A stretch of 64,000 nucleotides of DNA from Metallococcus carri (GTDB taxonomy: Bacteria; Actinomycetota; Actinomycetes; Actinomycetales; Dermatophilaceae): NCBI RefSeq assembly GCF_011440275.1, contig NZ_JAAOIV010000011.1, forward strand, positions 1 through 64,000. The letters run 5' to 3'. Of this stretch, positions 33,661-44,733 are shown in pieces. A program made the position numbers and the translations under genes. The number at the start of each line of letters is the position of its first letter. Position 1 is the stretch's first letter. The notes beneath the pieces were generated by a model. That model ran no database searches. It was not told the origin of the DNA and saw only the letters and a list, made by a program, of their open reading frames with translations.

Positions 33661-34461
33661 ATGGACAGCTTGCGCGAGGTCGCGTGCCAGCTCGCGACGG
33701 AGGCCGCCCGCCTCATCGTCGACGAACGCCCCGACCAGCTGGGCGTCGCCGCGACCAAGACTTCGGCGACCGATGTCGTCACCGAGATGGACCGGCGCAG
33801 CGAGGACCTGCTGCGCCGCCGCCTGGAGCAGTTGCGGCCGGACGACGGGCTGCTGGGGGAGGAGGGCACCTCCAGCGCGGGCACCTCGGGGATCACCTGG
33901 GTGGTCGACCCGATCGACGGGACCGTCAACTATCTCTACGAGATCCCGGCGTATGCCGTGTCCGTGGCCGCCTGCACCGGTGACGCGCAGGTTCCCGAGT
34001 CGCTCGAACCGGTAGCGGCCGCGGTCGTGAACCCGATGACGCGTGAGCTCTTCCACGCCGCCCGGGGCGAGGGGGCCTGGTGCACCCGCGACGAGCGCAC
34101 CTGGCGGCTGGCGGTCAACGCTCCGGTGCCGCTGGCGCAGGCGCTGCTCGGCACCGGTTTCGGTTATGCGGCGGACAAGCGCCGCCGGCAGGGTGCTGTG
34201 GTCGCCGAGTTGCTGCCGGTGGTCCGCGACATCCGCCGCGCGGGCAGTGCCGCGCTCGACCTGTGTGCGGTCGCTGCGGGGCGCCTGGACGTCTATTTCG
34301 AGTCGGGTCTGAACCCCTGGGACCGCCTCGGCGGGCAATTGTTGGTCACCGAGGCCGGGGGAGTCGTGCTCGGTGCCGACGGTGGTCCGGCGAGTGGCGA
34401 ACTCACGGTTGCGGGTGCGGCCGAGACGGTTGCGGCACTCACGGCGCTGCGGCTGCAGTAG
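33661..34461 (+). CDS. Inositol monophosphatase family protein
   Basis: This 266-residue enzyme has the metal-binding motifs GEEG (E67) and DPIDGTVNYLY (D83, D86) and a third site in NPWDRLGGQLLVTEAGG. It belongs to the SuhB-type lithium-sensitive phosphatases, which hydrolyse inositol or other sugar phosphates. The ATG lies 1 bp after the hemH stop, so the two genes are co-transcribed. In M. tuberculosis the syntenic gene is suhB (Rv2701c). Inositol is needed for mycothiol synthesis, a plausible role. Confidence 0.88.
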   Translation: MDSLREVACQLATEAARLIVDERPDQLGVAATKTSATDVVTEMDRRSEDLLRRRLEQLRPDDGLLGEEGTSSAGTSGITWVVDPIDGTVNYLYEIPAYAVSVAACTGDAQVPESLEPVAAAVVNPMTRELFHAARGEGAWCTRDERTWRLAVNAPVPLAQALLGTGFGYAADKRRRQGAVVAELLPVVRDIRRAGSAALDLCAVAAGRLDVYFESGLNPWDRLGGQLLVTEAGGVVLGADGGPASGELTVAGAAETVAALTALRLQ

Positions 34462-34623
34462 TCGGCGGTTTCGACCCCGCCTCGACGGGTGGGACGGGAA
34501 TAAGGCACAATCCCCGCTCGGTTGGGCACGATGTCGCGTGCGTGCACGTTGGGCGCGGCAGACCGAGGACATGGGGCCGGGGCGTGTAAACGTCCCGGGG
34601 GCGAGTGGACAGGAAAGACGAGC

Positions 34624-34920
34624 ATGGCAACCGATTACGACGCTCCTCGCAAGACTGACGACGACCTCAACGAGGACTCGCTCGAGGAGTTGAAGTCACG
34701 CCGCAACGACAAGAGTGCGAGCGTGGATGTGGACGAGACCGAACAGGCCGACGGCTTCGAGCTGCCGGGCGCCGATTTGTCGGGCGAAGAGCTCGCGATC
34801 ACGGTGATCCCGCGCCAGGCGGACGAGTTCACCTGTTCGAAGTGTTTCCTGGTGCACCACCGCAGCCAGTTGGCCAAGGAGGTCGGCGGGCTGCCAGTGT
34901 GCACCGAGTGCGTCGCCTGA
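34624..34920 (+). CDS. DUF4193 zinc-ribbon protein
   Basis: This 98-residue protein matches DUF4193: MATDYDAPRKTDDDLNEDSLEELKSRR at the start, an acidic middle and two Cys pairs, CSKC and CTEC, that would form a zinc ribbon at the C-terminus. It is highly conserved in actinobacteria and of unknown function. The start follows GGAAAG. The 162-bp gap upstream carries no gene and should hold its promoter. In mycobacteria DUF3093 and dut follow; here DUF3710 follows directly. Confidence 0.88.
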   Translation: MATDYDAPRKTDDDLNEDSLEELKSRRNDKSASVDVDETEQADGFELPGADLSGEELAITVIPRQADEFTCSKCFLVHHRSQLAKEVGGLPVCTECVA

Positions 34921-34959
34921 GTGACGCACTGACGACCGACGAGAACGAGGTGTAGGGAC

Positions 34960-35832
34960 GTGGCGATCTTCCGCCGACGCAAGCAGGACGAGCCCGCCGA
35001 CGTCGAACCGCACGAGGTCGACACCGACGAGCAGGCCACCGAGGAGTCCGGCGACGAGGTCGTCGCGCAGTCCTCGACCAGCACGGCGGAGGCGACCGAC
35101 TCCTCGGCCGCGGCGGATGTGTCGGACGGGAGCGATTCGGCGACCACGGCCGATGCGTCGGACGCCCCGAGCACCGACCGCACCCAGCTCTCGGACCCGG
35201 CGATCGACCGGTCCAACGGGCCCTACGACCGCAGCGAGGTCGACGATCTCGAGGGGCGGCTCGACTTCGGCGCGATCGCGATTGTGCCGGTCGCCGGGAT
35301 GGAGCTGCGGCTGGACGTGGACGAGACCGGCCAGGAGATCACCGGCCTGACCGCCATCCACGGCGAGTCGGCCTGCCAGCTGCAGGCCTTCGCCGCGCCC
35401 AAGAGCCGCGGCCTCTGGCGGGAGATCCGCCACGAGATCGCCGACAACCTCGCCGGCCAGCGGGGGGACGCCAGCGAGTATGACGGGGTCCTCGGCCGGG
35501 AGCTGCACGTGCGGATGCCCGCCCAGGGCCCGGACGGCCGCACCACCTATTCGCCGGCGCGTTTCGTCGGCGTCGACGGTCCGCGCTGGTTCCTGCGGGC
35601 GGTGCTGTCCGGCGCGGCGGCGATGACCGACGAGGCGGCCGAGGAGATGGTGACCTTCGTGCGCAATATCGTCGTCACCCGCGGCAAGGAAGCTCGCGCA
35701 CCGCGGGAGCTGCTGCCCCTGCGCGTTCCCGATGCCGTGCAGACCGAGGCCCCCGTCGAGTCGGCCGACGACGCCGAGCAGTCGGTGCCCTCGCCCTTCG
35801 AGCGCGGCCCGGAGATCACCGAGGTCCGCTGA
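34960..35832 (+). CDS. DUF3710 protein
   Basis: This 290-residue cytoplasmic protein starts MAIFRRRK, has an acidic Ser/Ala/Thr-rich disordered stretch to about residue 85, and then the folded DUF3710 core (GPYDRSEVDDLEGRLDFGAI, LQAFAAPKSRGLWREIRHEIA, GPRWFLRAVLSGAAA). Function is unknown. The GTG start follows DUF4193 by 39 bp, and its stop overlaps the OB-fold gene (TGATG), so the genes form one operon. Confidence 0.87.
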   Translation: MAIFRRRKQDEPADVEPHEVDTDEQATEESGDEVVAQSSTSTAEATDSSAAADVSDGSDSATTADASDAPSTDRTQLSDPAIDRSNGPYDRSEVDDLEGRLDFGAIAIVPVAGMELRLDVDETGQEITGLTAIHGESACQLQAFAAPKSRGLWREIRHEIADNLAGQRGDASEYDGVLGRELHVRMPAQGPDGRTTYSPARFVGVDGPRWFLRAVLSGAAAMTDEAAEEMVTFVRNIVVTRGKEARAPRELLPLRVPDAVQTEAPVESADDAEQSVPSPFERGPEITEVR

Positions 35833-36209
35833 TGACCGGCCCGGTGCAGCGGCTGCTTCGCCGGCTGTCGCGCCCCAGCTCCGAGCGCGAACGCGAGGAG
35901 CTGCAAGCCACCTCCGCCCAGGCCGGGTCGGTGCCGGCCGATCAACTCATCGACCGGCAGCTGTGCCAGTGCACCGGCACGGTGCGCTCGCTCAGCCTGC
36001 GACCGCGTGCTGGTGAAGCGCCGGCGCTGGTCGTCGACCTCGATGACGGGCACCGCACGCTGACGGTGATTTGGCTGGGGCGCAGGCGAATTGCCGGCAT
36101 ACATCCCGGCGTCATGCTGACCGTTCGGGGCCGGGTCTCCCTGCGCAAGGGCAGCCCGACGATGTTCAACCCGTCCTACGAGATCAACCCGCCCAAGACC
36201 GCGGAGTGA
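35832..36209 (+). CDS. OB-fold nucleic-acid-binding domain protein
   Basis: This 125-residue protein has a short basic N-terminal helix followed by a five-stranded OB-fold: CQCTGTVRSLSLRP, ALVVDLDDGHRTLTVIWLGRRRIAGIHPGVMLTVRGRVS. It matches the Rv2694c-type proteins found after DUF3710. It may bind RNA or DNA, which is inferred only from the fold. It converges with the TrkA genes after 4 bp; the DUF3159 membrane gene that often follows is absent. Confidence 0.8.
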   Translation: MTGPVQRLLRRLSRPSSEREREELQATSAQAGSVPADQLIDRQLCQCTGTVRSLSLRPRAGEAPALVVDLDDGHRTLTVIWLGRRRIAGIHPGVMLTVRGRVSLRKGSPTMFNPSYEINPPKTAE

Positions 36210-36213
36210 GGCG

Positions 36214-36912
36214 CTAGCCGACCTCGCCGCTCACCGTGCGCACCTCGTCGGCACCCTTACCGGTGAAGACCGCGCCGAGTTCGGCCTCGGCCTCGGGCGT
36301 GGTGAGGAAGAGCAGTTCGTCGAAGGCCTCGATGGCGTCCTCGGCGCTCGGGGCGATCGGGGTCTCGTCGCGGATAATCCCGACCAGCACGGTGTCGGGC
36401 GGCAGCTGGATCGAGCCGACCGCGCTGCCGACGACCGGACCGTCGGCCGGCACGGTGATCTCGACCATCGTCGCCTTGCCCTGCTGGAACTGGAAGAGGC
36501 GCACTAGGTCGCCGACGCTCACCGCCTCCTCGACCAGCGCGGTCATGATCCGCGGGGTCGACACGGCGACGTCGACCCCCCAGGACTCATCGAACATCCA
36601 CTCGTTCTTGGGATTGCTCACCCGCGCGACCGTGCGGCCGACGCCGAATTCGGTCTTGGCGAGCAGCGAGACCACCAGGTTGACCTTGTCGTCACCGGTG
36701 GCGGCGACCACCACGTCGCTGTCCTCGAGGCCTGCTTCGTGCAGGCTGGAGGTCTCGCAGGCGTCAGCGAGCAGCCAACTGGCCTCCGGCACCGAGCGCG
36801 AGCGAGCCTCCTCGGCATATTTGTCGATGAACAGCACCTCGTGGCCGTTGTGCAGCAACTCCCGGCCGATGGACTTGCCGACGCTGCCGGCCCCGACGAT
36901 GACGACACGCAT
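36214..36912 (-). CDS. TrkA-type potassium regulatory protein (CeoC-like)
   Basis: This 232-residue protein has an N-terminal RCK Rossmann domain (MRVVIVGAGSVGKSIGRELLHNGHEVLFIDK) and a C-terminal RCK_C domain (near 140-215). It would gate a potassium transporter in response to NAD(H) or nucleotides such as c-di-AMP. It is the second gene of a pair (24-bp gap) divergent from the APC permease, matching the order of mycobacterial ceoC (Rv2692) and ceoB (Rv2691). Confidence 0.87.
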   Translation of the reverse strand: MRVVIVGAGSVGKSIGRELLHNGHEVLFIDKYAEEARSRSVPEASWLLADACETSSLHEAGLEDSDVVVAATGDDKVNLVVSLLAKTEFGVGRTVARVSNPKNEWMFDESWGVDVAVSTPRIMTALVEEAVSVGDLVRLFQFQQGKATMVEITVPADGPVVGSAVGSIQLPPDTVLVGIIRDETPIAPSAEDAIEAFDELLFLTTPEAEAELGAVFTGKGADEVRTVSGEVG

Positions 36913-36936
36913 GACCTGCGAACTCCCTTGTGCGGC

Positions 36937-37602
36937 TTAGAAATCGGCGGGCCGAGGCGAGACGAGCACCTGCTCGATCTCACTCATCCGCTCGGTGGGC
37001 ACCAGGAAGTGCAACAGGTCGCCCTCCTGGAAGACGGTCTCCTTGGTGGGCAGGATGCCCTCGCCGAGCCGGGTGACATAGGCGACCCGGATGCCGGTCT
37101 CGTGCTCGAGCTTGGCGAGCGGCGTGCCGACCCAGCTCAGGTGCGGCGGGATCTCGGTGAGCGTGACCTTGCCGGAGGCGTCGGTGTGCAGCGGCACCGC
37201 GCCGGCCGGCACCAGCCGGCGCAACACCTGGTCGGCGGTCCAGCGCACGGTCGCGACCGTGGGGATGCCGAGGCGCTGGTAGATCTCGGCGCGGCCCGGG
37301 TCGTAGATGCGCGCGACGACATGCTCGACGTCGAAGGTCTCGCGCGCCACCCGGGCGGCGAGGATGTTGGAGTTGTCTCCGCTGCTCACCGCGGCGAAGG
37401 CGTAGGCCCGCTCGATGCCGGCCTGCACGAGGGTGTCGCGGTCGAATCCGACCCCGGTCACCCGTTGCCCTTCGAAGCCGGTGCCGAGCCGCCGGAAGGC
37501 CGATTCGTCCCGGTCGATGACCGCCACCTCGTGGCCCTGCTGCTGCAGGGTGAGCGCGAGGGTGGAGCCGACGCGGCCGCAGCCCATGATCACGTAGTGC
37601 AC
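36937..37602 (-). CDS. TrkA-type potassium regulatory protein (CeoB-like)
   Basis: This 221-residue protein has an RCK_N Rossmann domain beginning VHYVIMGCGRVGSTLALTL and an RCK_C domain ending in LLHFLVPTERMSEIEQVL. The GTG at 37602 is chosen because the glycine-rich loop must sit near the N-terminus. It probably forms a hetero-oligomer with the neighbouring TrkA protein and controls the divergent permease 66 bp away. Confidence 0.87.
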   Translation of the reverse strand: MHYVIMGCGRVGSTLALTLQQQGHEVAVIDRDESAFRRLGTGFEGQRVTGVGFDRDTLVQAGIERAYAFAAVSSGDNSNILAARVARETFDVEHVVARIYDPGRAEIYQRLGIPTVATVRWTADQVLRRLVPAGAVPLHTDASGKVTLTEIPPHLSWVGTPLAKLEHETGIRVAYVTRLGEGILPTKETVFQEGDLLHFLVPTERMSEIEQVLVSPRPADF

Positions 37603-37667
37603 GAAGGCGACGCTACCGGAGGCGGCAGTTCGCAACCGGGGCACACCGCCGCTTACACTCGCTGGTC

Positions 37668-38762
37668 GTGTCAGCAGCCACGGGTAGAGCGCTGAAGCGC
37701 GTCTTCGTCGGCCGCGCCATGCGCAGCGACCGGCTCGCCGAAACATTGCTGCCCAAGCGGCTCGCCCTGCCGATCTTCGCCAGCGACGCTCTCTCGTCGG
37801 TCGCCTACGCGCCGGACGAGATCCTCATCACCCTCGGTATGGCGGGGGGCGCGTTCGCGGCCACCCATTCGTGGCAGATCACTGCCGCTGTGGTCTTCGT
37901 GATGGCTGTGGTCGTGGCGTCATACCGGCAGAACGTGCACGCCTATCCGTCCGGCGGCGGCGACTACGAGGTGGCGACGGTCAACCTCGGGCCGAAGGCC
38001 GGGCTGACGGTCGCTTCGGCGCTGCTCGTCGACTACACGCTGACGGTCGCGGTGTCGGTGTCCTCGGGCATCCAGAACGCCGCGTCCTCGATGCAGTTCC
38101 TGCACGGGCACGAGGTGGAGGCCGCGATCGTGGTCGTGGTGCTGCTCACCGCGATGAACCTGCGAGGGGTGCGCGAGTCCGGCTCGTTCTTCGCGGTCCC
38201 GGTCTATCTGTTCATGCTCGGGGTGATCGCGCTCGCCGTGGTCGGTGTCTACCGCAAGCTCGCGGGTGACCTGCCGATGGCCGAGAGCGCGAAATACACC
38301 CTCGCCCCGCAACCGGAGATGGACACCCTCGGCCAGCTGGCGATGCTCTTCCTGCTGCTGCGGGCCTTCTCCAGCGGGTGTGCGGCGCTCACCGGTGTCG
38401 AGGCGATCTCCAATGGCGTGCCGGCCTTCCGCAAGCCCAAGTCCAAGAACGCCGCGACGACGCTGCTGATGATGGGCCTGATCTCGGTGACGATGCTGAT
38501 CTCGATCGTCACCCTCGCCCGGTGGACCGGCATCCGCATGCAGGACCCGGACAAGCCCGGCCACCTGCTGCTGAACGGCGTGCCGGTGGTCAACTACCAA
38601 GAGGACACCGTCCTCGGCCAGCTGTCCAAGGCGGTCTTCGCCGGCTTCACCCCGGGCATGATCTACATCTCGATCGTGACCGGCATCATCCTGGTGCTCG
38701 CGGCCAACACCGCTTTCAACGGTTTCCCGGTGCTCGCCTCGATCCTCGCCCGCGACGGCTAG
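37668..38762 (+). CDS. APC/KimA-like potassium-type permease, N-terminal part ending at an in-frame TAG
   Basis: This 364-codon frame encodes about nine membrane helices of an APC-superfamily transporter: ALPIFASDALSSVAYAPDEILITLG, SYRQNVHAYPSGGGDYEVA and LRAFSSGCAALTGVEAISNGVP. It resembles the KimA-type high-affinity potassium importer, consistent with the adjacent TrkA pair. TAG at 38760-38762 interrupts the family segment where relatives, as I recall them, read DGYLPRQL; the following codons continue in the same frame as VPRQLHNRGDRLAFSNGI. A single TAC/TAT to TAG change would explain it. Confidence 0.8.
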   Translation: MSAATGRALKRVFVGRAMRSDRLAETLLPKRLALPIFASDALSSVAYAPDEILITLGMAGGAFAATHSWQITAAVVFVMAVVVASYRQNVHAYPSGGGDYEVATVNLGPKAGLTVASALLVDYTLTVAVSVSSGIQNAASSMQFLHGHEVEAAIVVVVLLTAMNLRGVRESGSFFAVPVYLFMLGVIALAVVGVYRKLAGDLPMAESAKYTLAPQPEMDTLGQLAMLFLLLRAFSSGCAALTGVEAISNGVPAFRKPKSKNAATTLLMMGLISVTMLISIVTLARWTGIRMQDPDKPGHLLLNGVPVVNYQEDTVLGQLSKAVFAGFTPGMIYISIVTGIILVLAANTAFNGFPVLASILARDG

Positions 38763-39677
38763 GTGCCGCGACAGCTGCACAACCGCGGCGACCGCCTGGC
38801 GTTCTCCAACGGCATCCTGATCCTCGCCGGCGTCGCGGTGCTGCTGATCGTGATGTATGACGCCGAGCCCACCCGGCTGATCCAGCTCTACATCGTCGGT
38901 GTGTTCGTCTCGTTCACCACCAGCCAGATCGGCATGATCCGGCACTGGAACCGGCTGCTGCCCGCCGAGACCGACACCCGCGCGCGCCGGCGGATGCAGC
39001 GCTCGCGGGCGATCAACGCCGTCGGCGCGGTGATGTCCGGCACCGTGCTCGCGGTCGTGCTGCTCACCAAGTTCACCCACGGCGCGGGCTACGCGGTCGG
39101 GGCGATGGTGGTGCTCTACCTGATCATGCTCGGCATCCAGCGGCATTACCGGCACGTCAAGGCCGAGCTCGACGTCGACGACGAGGACTTCCAGCAGTTG
39201 CTGCCCTCGCGGGTGCACGCGATCGTGCTGGTGTCCAAGCTGCACAAGCCGACGATGCGGGCGCTCGCCTATGCCCGGGCCACCCGGCCCTCCATCCTGG
39301 AAGCGTTGACGGTCGACATCGACCACGACGACACCGAGGCCCTGCGCGCGGAGTGGGACCGTCGCGGCATACCGGTCACGCTGAAGTCGGTCGCCTCGCC
39401 CTACCGCGAGATCACCCGGCCGGTGCTGCAATACGTCAAGTCGATCCGGCGGGACAGCCCGCGCGATGTCATCGTCATCTACGTGCCGGAGTATGTCGTC
39501 GGGCGCTGGTGGGAGCACATCCTGCACAACCAGTCGGCGCTGCGGCTGAAGACCGCGTTGCACTTCATGCCGGGCGTCATGGTCGCCAGCGTGCCGTGGC
39601 AGCTGCGGTCGTCCGAGGGCATGCAGCCGTGGGCGCAGCCGCCCTCGCCCCGCCGCCCGACCGGCCTGGGCCGATGA
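38763..39677 (+). CDS. APC/KimA-like permease, C-terminal part in the same frame
   Basis: This 304-codon frame directly follows the TAG of the previous one and starts with GTG. It holds the remaining helices (LAFSNGILILAGVAVLLIVMY, YIVGVFVSFTTSQIGMI, AINAVGAVMSGTVLAVVLL) and the cytosolic domain (RVHAIVLVSKLHKPTMRALAYARATRP ... ALHFMPGVMVASVPWQL) seen in KimA-like proteins. With the upstream part it makes a normal 669-residue transporter. The TAGGTG junction could permit reinitiation and a two-chain transporter. No good ribosome-binding site precedes the GTG. The stop overlaps the next gene by 4 bp. Confidence 0.75.
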   Translation: MPRQLHNRGDRLAFSNGILILAGVAVLLIVMYDAEPTRLIQLYIVGVFVSFTTSQIGMIRHWNRLLPAETDTRARRRMQRSRAINAVGAVMSGTVLAVVLLTKFTHGAGYAVGAMVVLYLIMLGIQRHYRHVKAELDVDDEDFQQLLPSRVHAIVLVSKLHKPTMRALAYARATRPSILEALTVDIDHDDTEALRAEWDRRGIPVTLKSVASPYREITRPVLQYVKSIRRDSPRDVIVIYVPEYVVGRWWEHILHNQSALRLKTALHFMPGVMVASVPWQLRSSEGMQPWAQPPSPRRPTGLGR

Positions 39678-40927
39678 GCGGCCGCGGTCGCGACCGGTGC
39701 CGGCCCAGGTCGCGCACCCAGCAGGGCCGCTCGCTCAAGGGCGAACGCCTCACCCTCGAGGTCGGCGAGGTCGCGCACGGCGGCCACTGCGTCGCCCGGC
39801 ACGAGGGCCGCGTGGTGTTCGTGCGGCACGCGCTGCCCGGCGAGCAGGTCGTCGCGCTGGTCACCGACGGCTCCGAGGGCTCCCGCTTCCTGCGCGCCGA
39901 CGCGATCGAGGTGCTGACCGCCTCACCACACCGGGTCCAGCCCCCATGCCCGTATGCCGGACCCGGACGCTGCGGCGGCTGCGATTGGCAGCACGCGACC
40001 CCGGCATACGGCAGGGCGCTGAAGACGCATGTCGTGCAGGAGCAGCTGCGCCGGCTGGCCGGCCTCGACTGGGACGGTGAGGTCGAGGCGCTGCCGAGCG
40101 AGACCGACGACGGATTGCGTTGGCGCACAAGGCTGGAGCTCACCACAGGTGCTCGCGGCCGGCTCGGTTTGCGAAAGCACCGCTCGCACGATGTCGTCAC
40201 CATCGAGGACTGCCTGATCGCGGTCCCGCAGGTCACCGCCACCGGCGTGCTCGCCGAATCGATGGCCTCCGGTGTCACCGGCGCCGATGTCGCGGTCGCC
40301 TCCGACGGCTCGGTGACCGTGGTCGAACTGCCCGACACCGAGCCCGCCCCGATCACCGAGGTGGTGCGCGAGCGGGCCTTCACCGTCGATGCCCGGGGCT
40401 TCTGGCAGGTGCACCCAAGTGCCGCACCCACCTTCGTCGACGTCGTGCTGGCGGGGCTCGACCCGCAGCCGGGCGAACGTGCCCTCGATCTCTACTGCGG
40501 CGTCGGGCTGTTCGCGGCCTTCCTCGCCGACGCGGTGGGGGAGCGCGGCCGGGTGATCGGCGTCGAGGGCGACGCCACCGCGGTCGAGCACGCCCGCGCG
40601 AACCTCGCCGGTCTGCCGCAGGCCGAGGTCTTCGGTGGCGATGTCGCCGCGGTGCTCGCGGAGGAGTCCTTCAGCGCCGACCTGGTCGTGCTCGACCCGC
40701 CGCGCGCCGGTGCCGGTCGCGAGGTCATCGCCGCGATCGCCGCCGCCGCGCCCCGCGCCATCGCGTATGTCGCCTGCGATCCCGCCGCGCTCGCCCGCGA
40801 CCTGGCGTATGCCGCCGAGCACGGCTACTGGGTGCGTTCGCTGCGCGCCTTCGACGCCTTCCCGATGACCCAGCACATCGAGTGCATCGCGATCCTGCAG
40901 CCCGGGCCCGCCGGACCACACGATTAG
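39674..40927 (+). CDS. TRAM-domain class I SAM-dependent RNA methyltransferase
   Basis: This 417-residue protein is an RlmD/TrmA-type uracil-5 methyltransferase. It has an N-terminal TRAM domain (LEVGEVAHGGHCVARHEGRVVFV), a Cys cluster CPYAGPGRCGGCDW for a [4Fe-4S] centre, the SAM loop LDLYCGVGLFAAFLA, the DPPRAG motif and the catalytic Cys in YVACDPAALARDL. It matches mycobacterial Rv2689c, which also follows the APC permease. The modified RNA base is not determinable. Confidence 0.87.
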   Translation: MSGRGRDRCRPRSRTQQGRSLKGERLTLEVGEVAHGGHCVARHEGRVVFVRHALPGEQVVALVTDGSEGSRFLRADAIEVLTASPHRVQPPCPYAGPGRCGGCDWQHATPAYGRALKTHVVQEQLRRLAGLDWDGEVEALPSETDDGLRWRTRLELTTGARGRLGLRKHRSHDVVTIEDCLIAVPQVTATGVLAESMASGVTGADVAVASDGSVTVVELPDTEPAPITEVVRERAFTVDARGFWQVHPSAAPTFVDVVLAGLDPQPGERALDLYCGVGLFAAFLADAVGERGRVIGVEGDATAVEHARANLAGLPQAEVFGGDVAAVLAEESFSADLVVLDPPRAGAGREVIAAIAAAAPRAIAYVACDPAALARDLAYAAEHGYWVRSLRAFDAFPMTQHIECIAILQPGPAGPHD

Positions 40928-40966
40928 GTGAACCTGACCGCCATACCGGATCGTCGTGTGGTTAGA

Positions 40967-40988
40967 TTTATCTTGACATCAAGATAAA
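40967..40988. promoter_or_regulatory. Perfect palindrome at the acnA promoter
   Basis: Arm TTTATCTTGA (40967-40976), spacer CA, arm TCAAGATAAA (40979-40988): a 10+2+10 exact dyad, AT-rich in a GC-rich region, 46 bp before the acnA start. A -10-like TTAGAT at 40962-40967 abuts it, so a bound protein would cover the transcription start. I cannot name the regulator with confidence; a TetR- or MarR-type factor would fit. Confidence 0.75.
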
Positions 40989-41034
40989 CGGCGGCGGGCC
41001 GCCATCGCCCGTGAAACGTGACGAAGGAGTCGGC

Positions 41035-43698
<2,664 letters not shown>

Positions 43699-43714
43699 CC
43701 GCCACGCGCTCCAC

Positions 43715-43751
43715 GACGACGCTCCCTGCCTGAGCGGCCGGGGGCGTCGTC
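43715..43751 (+). terminator. Hairpin terminator after acnA
   Basis: GACGACGCTCCC (43715-43726) pairs with GGGGGCGTCGTC (43740-43751) with a single wobble position, and a short ATTTCT follows. It lies 17 bp after the acnA stop. Confidence 0.8.
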
Positions 43752-43755
43752 ATTT

Positions 43756-43790
43756 CTACACCCGTAGTAGAGCCTTCCGGCTGTTATAGC
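43756..43790 (+). repeat. 35-bp dispersed repeat, copy A
   Basis: This 35-bp segment begins CTACACCCGTAGTAGAGCC and ends TGTTATAGC. It is the inverted counterpart of 63847-63881 with 32 of 35 bases identical. The 19 bases at its CTACACCC end are fully conserved and contain the interrupted dyad CTAC...GTAG. It lies between the acnA terminator and the DUF1648 gene. Confidence 0.75.
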
Positions 43791-43892
43791 GTCCGCCGGG
43801 AAAGCAGTAGGTTGAGGTGCAGCGGCAGTCCGTGGTCGCCATACATGGCGGAATCGACTGTGCCGCAACGGGATTCACGGCAGGGGGTTGAC

Positions 43893-44609
43893 ATGGCGCG
43901 GCGACGCGGGGTCACAGTCCCGCGGCTGGCGATCGGCCTGTTCCTGGCGAGCCTGATCGGCCCGGTCGTGGCGCTGGTGGTGGCGTGGCTGCGCTGGGAG
44001 GATCTGCCCCAGCGGGTGCCGACGCATTTCACCGGCGCCGGACAGCCGGACGGCTGGACCGACAAGGGCCCGGGTGTCGTGCTGATCCTGCTGTTGCCCG
44101 TGGCGCTCGGCATGGTCATGGTCGGCGCCTGCGCGCTCGTCTGGCGCACGCCGCAGCGGGGTGCCGCCGGGAGCGCGGAGGTGCGGCGGCTCACCGTCAC
44201 CGGGCTCGCCGGTCTCAATCTGGCGCTCGCGCTGCTCATCTCCGCGACCAATGTCGTGATCCTGCTCGGTGCCGACCCGACCGCGCTCACCGTCTGCCTG
44301 GTTGCCACGGTCGTGAGTGTCGTCCTCGGCGCCTTGGCGTTGATCATCGTGGTGTCGTCCAGCCAGGCGCGGGCCGTCGAATCGCAACGAACGACCACGG
44401 ATGGGTCCGACGACGACCGGTTGTGGAAGGCCGGGATGTTCTACGTCAACGCCGACGATCCGGCGCTGATGGTGCCCAAGCGGGTCGGCATCGGCTCGAC
44501 GATCAACTTCGGTCATCCGGCCGGCCGGCTGATCGGGGTGGCGCTCGTGGTGCTGCTTCTGAGCACCATCGCCGTGCCGCTGGTGGGCGTGATCCTCGGA
44601 AACGGTTGA
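43893..44609 (+). CDS. DUF1648 / SdpI-like membrane protein
   Basis: This 238-residue protein has about five membrane helices. The N-terminal segment WEDLPQRVPTHFTGAGQPDGWTDKG is the DUF1648 signature, and the C-terminal LWKAGMFYVNADDPALMVPKRVGIGSTINFGHPAG matches the DUF5808 domain. Related SdpI-type proteins act in immunity or signalling in Firmicutes; function here is unknown. The ATG at 43893 follows AGGGGG. A dispersed repeat lies about 100 bp upstream. Confidence 0.83.
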   Translation: MARRRGVTVPRLAIGLFLASLIGPVVALVVAWLRWEDLPQRVPTHFTGAGQPDGWTDKGPGVVLILLLPVALGMVMVGACALVWRTPQRGAAGSAEVRRLTVTGLAGLNLALALLISATNVVILLGADPTALTVCLVATVVSVVLGALALIIVVSSSQARAVESQRTTTDGSDDDRLWKAGMFYVNADDPALMVPKRVGIGSTINFGHPAGRLIGVALVVLLLSTIAVPLVGVILGNG

Positions 44610-44686
44610 ATCATCACGAATTGATCACGACCGGCTTCGCATCCGACAGTTACCGGTGAGTCGCCAGCACAGTATGCGCCACGTCG

Positions 44687-44702
44687 TGTGATGGGGGTCA
44701 CA
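44687..44702. promoter_or_regulatory. CRP/GlxR box before the liv operon
   Basis: TGTGATGGGGGTCACA is an exact match to TGTGA-N6-TCACA. It ends 31 bp before the livF start. A CRP-family regulator such as GlxR or Crp is expected to bind, linking amino acid uptake to cAMP or carbon status. Confidence 0.75.
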
Positions 44703-44733
44703 TCGGCTTTGGTCCGCCCGCACGAGGAGTCGC

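Noticed and set aside
32289-33929. Long open frame extending sepH antisense across ferrochelatase
   Set aside because: It has no family resemblance and is the GC-rich shadow of hemH; the SepH domain begins at 32288.
38760-38762. TAG read as pyrrolysine or another recoded amino acid
   Set aside because: No pyl genes or recoding element are visible and relatives appear to have Tyr here; a nonsense change or error is simpler.
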